Positions 1 through 6,568 of a stretch of 8,187 bases of DNA are shown here, in pieces. The position numbers were made by a program, and so were the translations under genes. Each line of letters opens with the position of its first letter. Positions within the stretch are counted from its first letter, which is position 1. The notes below the pieces were generated by a model that saw only the letters and a program-made list of their open reading frames with translations, was not told the origin of the DNA and searched no databases. Source of the stretch: Acidobacteriota bacterium (GTDB taxonomy: Bacteria; Acidobacteriota; Terriglobia; Terriglobales; Acidobacteriaceae); contig JAJZJJ010000102.1 of the NCBI GenBank assembly GCA_021810175.1, positions 1-8,187 on the forward strand, read 5' to 3'.

Positions 1-1
1 T

Positions 2-868
2 CCCGGCCACGAAATCATCGGCCGCGTCGCCGCCGTCGGCTCCGCTGTCTCCCGCTTCAAAGCCGGCGACCTCGTCGGTGTCGGCGTCATCGTCGACTCC
101 TGCCGCACCTGCCCCAGCTGCAAATCTGGAGAAGAGCAGTACTGCGACAAGGGCGTCACCCTCACCTACGGTGCACACGACCGCTACGGCGACCTCACCC
201 AGGGCGGCTACTCCAACAACATCGTCGTCGACGAGCACTTCGTCCACACCGTCTCGCCCAAACTCAACCCCGCCGGAGTCGCCCCGCTCCTCTGCGCCGG
301 CATCACCACTTACTCGCCCCTCCGCCACTGGCAGATCGGCCCCAATAAAAAAGTCGGCGTCGTCGGCCTCGGCGGACTCGGCCACATGGCCCTCAAGTTC
401 TCCCACGCCTTCGGTGCGCACACCGTCCAGTTCACCACTTCCGAATCCAAAATCGCCGACGCCGCGCGCCTTGGCGCCGATGAAGTCGTCATCTCCAAAG
501 ATGCCGCGGCCATGAAAAAGCAGTTCGGCACCTTCGACTTCATCATCGACACCGTCTCCGCGCCCCACGACCTCAACCCTTACCTCGAGGCCCTCAGGCG
601 CGACGCCACCTACTGCCAGGTTGGCCTGCCCGACACGCCGCCCATCGTCAACATGGGCAATCTTCTCTTCAAGCGCCGCAATATGTCCGGCTCCATCATC
701 GGCGGCATGAAGGAAACCCAGCAGATGCTCGACTTCTGCGCCGAAAAGAACATCGTCGCCGACGTCGAAGTCATCCCCATGCAGAAGATCAACGAAGCCT
801 TCGAGCGCGTCGTCAAAGCCGACGTCAAATACCGCTTCGTCATCGACATGTCCACCCTCGGCGCATAA
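2..868 (+). CDS. Zinc-dependent NADP-type alcohol/aldehyde dehydrogenase, YahK/CAD family (5' truncated)
   Basis: The reading frame is open from the window edge and gives 288 residues ending in TAA; family members have about 350, so roughly 60 N-terminal residues lie outside. Visible residues 2-4 are GHE, the conserved His-Glu pair at the catalytic zinc. Cys34, Cys37, Cys40 and Cys48 form the four-cysteine structural zinc lobe. Cys98 in LLCAGITTY is the later catalytic zinc ligand. GLGGLGHM at 122-129 is the Rossmann nucleotide-binding loop, and the following TTSESK resembles the serine-containing NADP(H)-preferring strand of the cinnamyl alcohol dehydrogenase group. The C-terminal half (for example ETQQMLDFCAEKNIVAD and DVKYRFVID) reads very like E. 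coli YahK, a broad aldehyde reductase. A cytoplasmic role reducing aldehydes to alcohols is inferred; the true substrate is unknown. Nearly every codon ends in C. It is convergent with the barrel gene and ends at a strong terminator. Confidence 0.95.
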   Translation, partial: PGHEIIGRVAAVGSAVSRFKAGDLVGVGVIVDSCRTCPSCKSGEEQYCDKGVTLTYGAHDRYGDLTQGGYSNNIVVDEHFVHTVSPKLNPAGVAPLLCAGITTYSPLRHWQIGPNKKVGVVGLGGLGHMALKFSHAFGAHTVQFTTSESKIADAARLGADEVVISKDAAAMKKQFGTFDFIIDTVSAPHDLNPYLEALRRDATYCQVGLPDTPPIVNMGNLLFKRRNMSGSIIGGMKETQQMLDFCAEKNIVADVEVIPMQKINEAFERVVKADVKYRFVIDMSTLGA

Positions 869-907
869 CCGCGGGCGCTCCGGCGTCTAACCAGAGCCGC
901 CAAAACC

Positions 908-946
908 AAAGCGGGAGGAGCATCACGCCCCTCCCGCTTTCTTTTT
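908..946 (+). terminator. Intrinsic terminator, probably bidirectional, between convergent genes
   Basis: A perfect 11-bp stem (908-918 with 930-940, arms AAAGCGGGAGG and CCTCCCGCTTT) with an 11-nt loop is followed by CTTTTT. It lies 40 bases after the dehydrogenase stop codon. Read on the minus strand the same stem is followed by GGTTTTGG, a weaker tail, so it may also end transcripts of the barrel gene that stops at 990. Confidence 0.85.
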
Positions 947-948
947 CC

Positions 949-984
949 TGACAGCCGCCTGCCGCCTGCTACCTGCTGGCCTGC
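949..984. repeat. Degenerate heptamer repeat cluster 1
   Basis: Four to five imperfect 7-base units (such as CGCCTGC twice, then TACCTGC) run between the terminator and the stop codon of the barrel gene, ending 5 bases short of it. In another phase the units read TGCCGCC, TGCTACC, TGCTGGCC. The pattern matches clusters at 2327, 6927 and 7477, consensus near YGCTACC. Confidence 0.6.
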
Positions 985-989
985 AGCGC

Positions 990-1718
990 CTACTTTTTCT
1001 TCGCGTGAATCTTGAACGGGTGTCCCATCCGGTACACCAGTCCCACCGAGATCGCGAACTGCTCCGCAAACCCGTTCCCGCCAAAATTCGTCAGCGTCGC
1101 ATCCGGCGCAATCCGGAACACCAGCTTCGGCGACCGGTTCAGGTCCAGCGAGCCGCCCAGTGCCGCGCCTGTCGCCCACTGGTTCGAGAACAGCCCCAGG
1201 TATTCCGGGTTCAGGTTCCCGATCGCCCGCTGGAAGTCCCCATACGTCGGACCCACAAACCCGTGCAGCAGCATCGCCGCGTGCTTGTTGTACAGCAGCC
1301 GGTACTCCACCCCGCCCAGCAGCATCTGCTCGCTCACAAACGGGCCTTCCACCGGAGTCGCATAGTTGCCCGTCCCCGTGCACGCTCCGCAGTTCGGCTG
1401 CACGCCGCTCGTGCCGTAGTAGCCCCGCACGTTTACGCCCACGCCCCAGTGCTGGGTGAACTCCCGCATCGCCCGCGCGTCGAAGCCGCCGATGTTCGCC
1501 CCCTGCAGCAAATGCGGACCCGCATCGAAGTGCGAGTACGCCACGCCGCCGTAAATCTCCCAGGGGTAGTTGTATTCCACTCCCGATAACGGATGCGGCG
1601 CCGGCACCGAGACTCCCGGCGGCGGACTCTGTACCTGCCCATGGGCTGCCGCGCCCATCACGCACATCCCGGCGGCCAGCGCCGCCACTCCCAGTCGAAC
1701 CACCCACTTACCCTTCAA
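990..1718 (-). CDS. Small outer-membrane beta-barrel protein (OmpA/porin-like fold, function unknown)
   Basis: The product is 242 residues from a TTG start at 1718. That start was chosen because a GGAGG lies 9 bases upstream and a clean signal peptide follows: basic MKGKWVVR, a hydrophobic stretch at about 9-25, and a likely cut after AHG (residue 27). Longer in-frame GTG starts would put some 30 unrelated residues before the signal. A proline-rich linker (31-43) precedes alternating amphipathic strands, for example WEIYGGVAYSHF (53-64), WGVGVNVRGYYG (91-102), QMLLGGVEYRLLY (131-143), AMLLHGFVGPTYG (148-160), WATGAALGGSLDL (181-193) and EQFAISVGLVYRM (219-231). Repeated Gly and aromatic residues suggest an eight-strand barrel inserted by BAM. 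Cys110 and Cys113 sit in a probable loop. The tail KIHAKKK means the last residue is not the usual aromatic; Phe235 may serve. The fold is fairly secure; no specific function can be assigned. Confidence 0.85.
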   Translation of the reverse strand: MKGKWVVRLGVAALAAGMCVMGAAAHGQVQSPPPGVSVPAPHPLSGVEYNYPWEIYGGVAYSHFDAGPHLLQGANIGGFDARAMREFTQHWGVGVNVRGYYGTSGVQPNCGACTGTGNYATPVEGPFVSEQMLLGGVEYRLLYNKHAAMLLHGFVGPTYGDFQRAIGNLNPEYLGLFSNQWATGAALGGSLDLNRSPKLVFRIAPDATLTNFGGNGFAEQFAISVGLVYRMGHPFKIHAKKK

Positions 1719-1727
1719 CAGACCAAA

Positions 1728-1733
1728 CCTCCA
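1728..1733 (-). promoter_or_regulatory. Ribosome binding site that fixes a TTG start
   Basis: TGGAGG on the minus strand, 9 bases before the TTG at 1718. It supports the TTG over the in-frame upstream start codons, which have no comparable site and lie before the signal peptide. Confidence 0.6.
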
Positions 1734-1827
1734 GCGACTCCCCTGGCGGGCGTCACTTCCTGTAATTGCCTGGCGAAACTCCAGGATATCGCACCCGGCA
1801 GCATTCTGTCCCACTCCGGCCCTCCTG

Positions 1828-1833
1828 TACTCT
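1828..1833 (+). promoter_or_regulatory. Possible -10 box of a leaderless transcript
   Basis: TACTCT ends 7 bases before the GTG at 1841, and no Shine-Dalgarno sequence precedes that GTG. This spacing would put the transcript start at or beside the start codon. No good -35 box is visible (TTCTGT 18 bases upstream is poor), and TACTCT matches TATAAT at only three positions, so this is weak. Confidence 0.25.
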
Positions 1834-1840
1834 GGATTAC

Positions 1841-2296
1841 GTGACCGATCCCGCCACCCTCTCCGGCCGCTCCTTCGATTCCCTCCACGCCATGATGCTC
1901 GCCCACGCCGACGAAGCCGTCCGCATCGCCGCCGCCGACCACGGCATGACCCTCGACTTCACCCCCGCCTCCGTCGCCCCTCTTGAAACCGTCCTCGCCG
2001 CCCGCAGCCCCGTCCCCGACCCCGGTCTCGAGTCCGCCACCCGCCTCTGGGGCGCATACTTCGGCGAAATCCTCCGCCGCCGCTACTCCGGCGAGTGGAT
2101 CATGGCCGTCTACCCCACCCAGCCCGGAGCCGTCATCGCCCCCGACCAGGAAATGGCCATGCCCGCCCTCGACCTCGCCGGCTCCCAGGTCTACCCCCTG
2201 CTCAAAATCTTCCGCCGCCTCACCCTCGGCCCCTCTGAAGACCTCTCCGCCTTCTACAACAAAGTCTCCGCCGCCCTCGACGCCCGCCAGTCCTGA
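1841..2296 (+). CDS. Hypothetical cytoplasmic protein, 151 aa
   Basis: I do not recognise this with certainty. From the GTG at 1841 the protein has 151 residues with no signal peptide or membrane segment. The N-terminal third is helical and alanine-rich. The most conserved-looking part is ATRLWGAYFGEILRRRYSGEWI at 66-87, then YPTQPG, a strand-rich middle, GSQVYPLLKIFRRLTLGPSEDL (114-135) and a C-terminal helix FYNKVSAALDARQ. The pattern of an aromatic-Gly helix, then GEW, then VYPLLKIFRRL and a count-like GPSEDLSAFY resembles small bacterial domains of unknown function (DUF3806-like in feel); this is memory-based and unverified. An alternative TTG at 1766 would add 25 residues, but that extension lacks protein-like character. 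Codons are overwhelmingly C-ending like the dehydrogenase, supporting a real resident gene. It is divergent from the barrel gene across 122 bases. Confidence 0.75.
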   Translation: MTDPATLSGRSFDSLHAMMLAHADEAVRIAAADHGMTLDFTPASVAPLETVLAARSPVPDPGLESATRLWGAYFGEILRRRYSGEWIMAVYPTQPGAVIAPDQEMAMPALDLAGSQVYPLLKIFRRLTLGPSEDLSAFYNKVSAALDARQS

Positions 2297-2326
2297 CGCG
2301 CGCCAGTCCCGCCGGGAGCCCCACAA

Positions 2327-2425
2327 CGCTACCCGCTTCTCGCGAACCGCTCCTCGCCAACCGCTTCACCGCTGACCGCTTCTCGCCAACCGCTTCTGGC
2401 TACCCGCTTCTCGCCAACCGCTCTT
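2327..2425. repeat. Degenerate heptamer repeat cluster 2 (14 units)
   Basis: Fourteen 7-base units follow each other with a single 1-base slip at 2369. Units include CGCTACC, CGCTTCT (four copies), CGCCAAC (three copies), CGCTCCT and CGCTGAC. CGCTTCT and CGCCAAC tend to alternate, giving a higher 14-base period. The cluster lies between the convergent stops at 2296 and 2537. Confidence 0.85.
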
Positions 2426-2536
2426 TGGGGTAGGTTCGAGGGTGGTGAGCGGAGAATCCGCGGTTGCTTTTCTGACCTCAGCCGCATCCAATCCGCAAAC
2501 CAACGCCGCGAGAACCGCCCGTGCCCCGCCAGTCCC

Positions 2537-4303
2537 CTACGGCTGATACTCCCAAAGGTCGTTGAACTTGCCGCCCCCCAGCGCAAGGCCCAAATCAAAG
2601 CTGTCGTCCCCGCCAAACAGCCAAAGGTTTCCGGAAGAGTCCCTCCATCCCACGGCGCCGAGACGCGCGCCCGGAACATCGCTCGCGGCTGCTACTCCCA
2701 CCGTTCCATAATCTCCCAACTGACCCGCCTGGTTCGACCCGTTCACCCACATCCATTTTCCGGAGGCCGGGCTGTATTCCCACAGGTCGTTCAGGTCGCC
2801 GACCCGGTCCGATGCATCCACCCCGTTGCCGCCAAACAGCCAAAAATTACCCTGAGAATCCGCCCAGCCGGTCGCGAACCACCTTGCCCCCGGGATATTC
2901 GAAGAGGATGCGACACCGCGCGTGCCGTACTTTCCCTGCTGTTCAACAACGTCGGCTCCTCCTTCCCAGGTCCACATCCCCGTGGCAGGACTGTATTTCC
3001 ATAGATCGTTTAGAACGCACTCCAACGCGCCCTGGCACCCGTTTCCCCCCAAACCCTGGCCGCCAAACAGCCATAGATTCCCCTCGTTGTCAGTCCACGT
3101 GACCCCACTCGTACGCGCCCCGGGAACATTGGAGGGACTGGCGACTCCCTGGGTTCCATAAACCCCGGACTGACTCCTGGTGTCGCTGCCGCTCATCCAT
3201 GTCCACATTCCGGTGGAGGGGCTGAACTTCCAAAGATCGTTCAGTATGCCGAGGGTTCCGTTTCCATCCGTTCCCTCGCCGCCGAAGAGCCACAGATTGC
3301 CCGATGAATCAACCCAGGAGACAGCGTCAACACGAGCGCCCGGCGAGTTCGTGGGAGCGGCGACACCTTTCGTTCCATAAATACCCGTCCCCTGCCATGC
3401 ACCGGAAGTCCCCGGCTGTGCGCCCACATCCGACCCGCTGACCCAGGTCCACATCCGGGTGGCGGGGCTATATTTCCACAGATCGTTCAGATTTCCCCCC
3501 GACCCGCCGGAAGCCCAGCCCGCTCCTCCAAAGAGCCAGAAGTTGCCCTGCGGATCCGTCCAGGTCACCGCCTGGAACCGTGCGCCGGGGTAGTTGTCCG
3601 CGGCCGCCGTTCCCTCGGCTCCATAGACTCCCTTCCCATCGGGTGTATCCGGCCCTGCCACCCACGTCCACTCCCCGCCGCTGTATCTCCACAAGTCGCT
3701 GAGGTGTCCAGACGTGCCGCCTGAACCAAAGCCGGTCCCTCCAAACAGCCAAAATCCTCCGGTGCTGTCGGTCCAGGTAGCGGACGACTCCCTCGCTCCG
3801 GGGAAATTGCTGGCCGAGGGCACGCCCAGCGTCCCGTACGTCCCGGATTGGTTCGTAACCTTCGCCCCGCCCATCCAAACCCAGGACCCCGCCGCAACCG
3901 GAGTAACGATGGAGCAGGTCACCTGAACATTTGAAATATCTGCCGTTGCAGTGCCGCTTCCATTCGCGACCGCGCAGTTCTGTGATGGGTTGGAAGGCTG
4001 CGCGAGGACCGTCACCGAGTAGGGCTTTCCACTGTTAATCATCAAGTCAAACGCAAATGCGCCGTTGGACCGAACGGCGAGATTATCGGCGTCATCGTCC
4101 TGCAAAACCAGCCCCGTCCCCGAAAGCCCCGATACCGTCCCGCCAATGGTGTACGCAGTTGACGAAGAAGAGCCGGAACCACCCGAACCGCTGCCGCCGC
4201 CGCTCCCTCCGCTGCTGGTGCCCCCAGTGCTGCCGCATCCGGCCAACGCGACGCCCGCCAGGCAAATAGCCGCTACCGCAACAAGACTCATCGCAGACCG
4301 CAT
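2537..4303 (-). CDS. Kelch-repeat beta-propeller lipoprotein
   Basis: The product is 588 residues from the ATG at 4303, supported by GGAGG 6 bases upstream. A lipoprotein signal (MRSAMSLVAV...) ends in the lipobox LAGC with Cys23 as the lipidated residue, so the protein should be anchored to a membrane and face the periplasm or outside. Residues 24-49 are a Gly/Ser linker. Residues 51-131 form a small beta-sandwich-like domain (YTIGGTVSGLSGTGLVLQ..., Cys110 and Cys130 possibly paired). Residues 141-588 hold six kelch-type repeats with WLFGG at 185, 256, 338, 411, 488 and 561, each followed by LWxYSP..G.WTW and N.PGAR. Kelch propellers usually bind proteins or sugars; no catalytic residues are evident. 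It lies downstream of the S53 peptidase in the same direction, separated by a terminator. Galactose-oxidase-like kelch enzymes are an alternative, but no supporting motif was seen. Confidence 0.93.
   Translation of the reverse strand: MRSAMSLVAVAAICLAGVALAGCGSTGGTSSGGSGGGSGSGGSGSSSSTAYTIGGTVSGLSGTGLVLQDDDADNLAVRSNGAFAFDLMINSGKPYSVTVLAQPSNPSQNCAVANGSGTATADISNVQVTCSIVTPVAAGSWVWMGGAKVTNQSGTYGTLGVPSASNFPGARESSATWTDSTGGFWLFGGTGFGSGGTSGHLSDLWRYSGGEWTWVAGPDTPDGKGVYGAEGTAAADNYPGARFQAVTWTDPQGNFWLFGGAGWASGGSGGNLNDLWKYSPATRMWTWVSGSDVGAQPGTSGAWQGTGIYGTKGVAAPTNSPGARVDAVSWVDSSGNLWLFGGEGTDGNGTLGILNDLWKFSPSTGMWTWMSGSDTRSQSGVYGTQGVASPSNVPGARTSGVTWTDNEGNLWLFGGQGLGGNGCQGALECVLNDLWKYSPATGMWTWEGGADVVEQQGKYGTRGVASSSNIPGARWFATGWADSQGNFWLFGGNGVDASDRVGDLNDLWEYSPASGKWMWVNGSNQAGQLGDYGTVGVAAASDVPGARLGAVGWRDSSGNLWLFGGDDSFDLGLALGGGKFNDLWEYQP
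2540..3883 (-). repeat. Six tandem kelch repeats (protein-level) within the lipoprotein gene
   Basis: Repeat units of 71-82 residues, each with PGAR, W.DS.GN.WLFGG, NDLWKYSP and GMWTW. The last unit stops at NDLWEYQP, without its WTW strand. An extra strand WVWMGG stands before the first unit at residues 141-146 and can complete it. Confidence 0.85.
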
Positions 4304-4309
4304 CCCGAA

Positions 4310-4314
4310 CCTCC
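4310..4314 (-). promoter_or_regulatory. Ribosome binding site of the kelch lipoprotein gene
   Basis: GGAGG on the minus strand, 6 bases before the ATG at 4303. It lies only about 16 bases beyond the T-run of the upstream terminator. Confidence 0.75.
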
Positions 4315-4329
4315 AACCGACTCTAAACC

Positions 4330-4371
4330 AAAAAATCGAGAGGACGCCATCGCGCGCCCGGCGCCCTCTCG
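4330..4371 (-). terminator. Intrinsic terminator between the S53 peptidase and kelch genes
   Basis: On the minus strand a 12-bp stem (4371-4360 with 4348-4337, arms CGAGAGGGCGCC and GGCGTCCTCTCG, one G-U pair) has an 11-nt loop and is followed by ATTTTTT. It starts 22 bases after the peptidase stop codon and its T-run ends 26 bases before the kelch ATG. Confidence 0.85.
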
Positions 4372-4393
4372 CAGACAATCGACGCCCCAACGG

Positions 4394-6442
4394 CTAATCG
4401 CTGTTGACCTCCTGGCTATTTCCGTAACCCGACTCGGTCGAATAGTTCGTTACCGGAGGGAACGGCGCATAACCGAAGCAGAGATACCCGTCCTGGGTGT
4501 TCTCGCAGCTTCCCGTGCCCCAGTTCTCTGTCTCCGTATAGGTGTCCGGGCTGCTCCTCTGCTGCCCGCCCACATAGAGAGCCTCTCCGCTTGGAGCCGT
4601 GGCTGTTACCGTCAGCGTAATCCAGCACGCGTTGTTATAGCCGGCCAGTGCATTGCCGCAGGTTGCCGGGCCGTTTGTCTCGCTCTGGCTGAGCGACGGA
4701 GCCTGCGCCTGTGTCACACCCGCAAGTTGATAGACCAGGTTCCAGGCACTGGGTGAGCCCCAGCCGGTCACCAGATCGTAGCCGCTGACTGCGGAATACG
4801 TATTATTGTCGCCGGAGGTCACGTCGTGGAAATAATCGCCGTAGGTCGAACCCACGCCTATTGGGTAGATGCTGTTGTTAACCAGCCCCAGACCACCGGT
4901 CGCGGTGCCATACTGAACACCGGCCTGGTTGGCCAAAGCAGTGATTGCAGCCCAAGTCGGAGCGGCAAGGCTCGTGCCGCCCAGCCCTTCGCCGCACGAG
5001 CCGTTCGCGCAGTAATAATTGACGCAGTCGGCCTGCGCTGCCACGTCTGGACCGTTGCGGTAGGTAACGGAACCGCCATTCGAAGAGTTGATCACGCCGG
5101 ACAGCTGTTGATAATTGGGAATCGGGATGTCGTCCGGCGAAATCCCGCCGCCGCTTCCGCCGCCGTTATTCTGGCAGGAGGAATTGCCTCCTCCCCAGGC
5201 TTCCTCTCCATCCCAAGACCCGCCCGCGCCGTTGGTGAATAGGAGCGTTCCGCCCACGCCCGTCACCCACGCACTCTCCGAAGGGTATGCGTCCCCGGAT
5301 GTCCACGCATTATTGTCGCCCGACGCAACAAAAACGCTCTGCCCATCCCCCGCCATCTCCTCGAAAATCTGGTCATCGGTATTTTTGTCGTCGCCCCATC
5401 CATAGGAAATGCTAATCTGCCTTACTACGTTGTAGTAAGCCGAACTAGCCATCTTATTGAGAATATCGGCGTCAGTTACCCCGGCGATAAATCCGCTGCC
5501 GCCGGGACCGATAAAGACAAGAACTTGCTTGAGAGACGGCGCCATTGATACCGCATCGACAATGTCAATGACCTGTTCAGTGTCGTCGCCATCCGAGCTG
5601 GCGCTGGCACCGTCGACCAGAACATTGTTGACAGGTACATTCATCGACTGCCCGATATTGCTAAAGTATTGGTTTACGTCGCTGCTGTTGTAGCCATCAA
5701 GCTCAAACAAGCCCACGGTCTGACCGGCTCCGGCCAGCAGAGTGGATGGATCGGCATTGGCGCTGTAATACGCCGCTCTCCGATCGCTTCCCAGCAGGCT
5801 CCCTGATGGACCGGAACCGACTGCGGCTGACGGACCCGTTCCTTTGTCGTACATTGCATGGGGAATCGCATGGCTGCTCAACCCCCCGATGTGCCACAAC
5901 GGGACGCTCAGGCCCGCCACCGAGGGCTCGCGATCAGGCGCAAAGAACGATCCCTTACTCGTGGAACGCTCGTATCTGCGGAGAACGACATTAAAAGCGC
6001 TCTCCACATCCGACGCCGTTCCCGTGATGGGCACAATGAGTCGATCAGACGGCTCTTTGCCCACCGTGAACCCGCGCGCCTTCGCCCACGCGATAACGGC
6101 TTGATAGTCAGACTGCGTTGGGCCGAACTGTTCCGTAAACTCAGTCGGAGTGAGGAAATGGCGGTAATCGGGACTCGAAGGATCGTAAAGCCTCTTCATC
6201 AGCCTGTTCAGTGCCGCTTGATGCCGCAGAGAAAGCAGGATATCAAGGTGCATGTTTTGAGAAACTGGGAGCAGGCCGATAGCTTTTGCTTTGCCACTGG
6301 CCACCACCTGCGGCACATGATGCGTGGGAAGCGTGTAGCGAGATTGGCCGTGTACCGGAATTGCGACCAAAGCGATTGCCAGAAGCAAACATCCGTGAAG
6401 ACGAAGACGCGAATACCACCCGCTGATATCGAAGCGGACCAT
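4394..6442 (-). CDS. Secreted S53 (sedolisin/kumamolisin family) serine-carboxyl peptidase with prodomain
   Basis: 682 residues from ATG at 6442, with AGGG 7 bases upstream. A signal peptide (hydrophobic CLLLAIALVAIPV, 18-30, cut near HGQ) exports the protein. Residues about 35-195 are the pro-kumamolisin activation domain (YDPSSPDYRHFLTPTEFTEQFGP). The catalytic domain spans about 215-575: Glu289 and Asp293 in DTEQVIDIVDA, Asp376 in VASGDNN (oxyanion) and Ser491 in GGTSLAAP form the S53 catalytic set. The calcium site is visible as Asp540-Val541 (HDVTSGD) and Asp556 in GYDLVTGWGSP. All key residues are intact. Family members cleave proteins at acid pH after self-removal of the prodomain, so a role in scavenging extracellular protein is inferred. 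Residues 577-682 are an extra C-terminal segment with four cysteines (595, 606, 646, 655), of unknown role. Codons are less C-biased than in the dehydrogenase. Transcription probably begins at the promoter near 6569-6597. Confidence 0.95.
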   Translation of the reverse strand: MVRFDISGWYSRLRLHGCLLLAIALVAIPVHGQSRYTLPTHHVPQVVASGKAKAIGLLPVSQNMHLDILLSLRHQAALNRLMKRLYDPSSPDYRHFLTPTEFTEQFGPTQSDYQAVIAWAKARGFTVGKEPSDRLIVPITGTASDVESAFNVVLRRYERSTSKGSFFAPDREPSVAGLSVPLWHIGGLSSHAIPHAMYDKGTGPSAAVGSGPSGSLLGSDRRAAYYSANADPSTLLAGAGQTVGLFELDGYNSSDVNQYFSNIGQSMNVPVNNVLVDGASASSDGDDTEQVIDIVDAVSMAPSLKQVLVFIGPGGSGFIAGVTDADILNKMASSAYYNVVRQISISYGWGDDKNTDDQIFEEMAGDGQSVFVASGDNNAWTSGDAYPSESAWVTGVGGTLLFTNGAGGSWDGEEAWGGGNSSCQNNGGGSGGGISPDDIPIPNYQQLSGVINSSNGGSVTYRNGPDVAAQADCVNYYCANGSCGEGLGGTSLAAPTWAAITALANQAGVQYGTATGGLGLVNNSIYPIGVGSTYGDYFHDVTSGDNNTYSAVSGYDLVTGWGSPSAWNLVYQLAGVTQAQAPSLSQSETNGPATCGNALAGYNNACWITLTVTATAPSGEALYVGGQQRSSPDTYTETENWGTGSCENTQDGYLCFGYAPFPPVTNYSTESGYGNSQEVNSD
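4397..4714 (-). other. Cysteine-containing C-terminal extension of the S53 peptidase
   Basis: Residues 577-682 follow the calcium-binding end of the catalytic domain, where minimal sedolisins stop. The segment is rich in Ser, Thr, Gly, Asn and Tyr and has Cys595, Cys606, Cys646 and Cys655, enough for two disulfides. It may be a small beta domain for surface binding or processing; I recognise no family. Confidence 0.55.
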
Positions 6443-6548
6443 GGTAATGCCCTACCTTTCTGAGGTTGTAGGACTGCGTTAACGAGAGCCCGAGGCGGTC
6501 AGCTGGGGCTGACGGTCCGGATGGGAGAGTTAGACTACACAACAGGCC

Positions 6549-6563
6549 CCGGATCAGATCCGG
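6549..6563. promoter_or_regulatory. 15-bp palindrome at predicted transcription start of the peptidase gene
   Basis: CCGGATC-A-GATCCGG is a perfect 7-bp inverted repeat around one base. It begins 6 bases downstream of the predicted -10 box, so it would span about +1 to +14 of the peptidase transcript. It could be an operator or a 5' hairpin in the roughly 120-base leader. Confidence 0.4.
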
Positions 6564-6568
6564 CACTG

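Noticed and set aside
610..1707. Minus-strand frame of 365 codons crossing the dehydrogenase and the barrel gene
   Set aside because: It runs antisense to the dehydrogenase and out of frame with the barrel protein, and its sequence is Gly/Arg/Ala-rich without protein character. Such frames are expected in C3-rich DNA.
1715..2326. Minus-strand frame of 203 codons opposite the 151-residue gene
   Set aside because: Glycine/acidic low-complexity translation of the antisense of a C-ending coding region; no ribosome site.
2449..2475. Plus-strand terminator after the 151-residue gene
   Set aside because: The stem is only 5 bp (GCGGA/TCCGC), the TTTT run starts several bases later, and it lies about 150 bases after the stop codon.
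4304..4390. Extended start for the kelch protein at TTG 4390
   Set aside because: It would translate through the terminator hairpin, place 29 basic residues before a perfect lipoprotein signal, and its nearest AGGAGG lies about 17 bases away. The ATG at 4303 has GGAGG at 6 bases.
5858..6463. Plus-strand frame of 201 codons
   Set aside because: Antisense to the prodomain and signal peptide of the well-supported S53 peptidase; Arg/His-rich with no recognisable motif.
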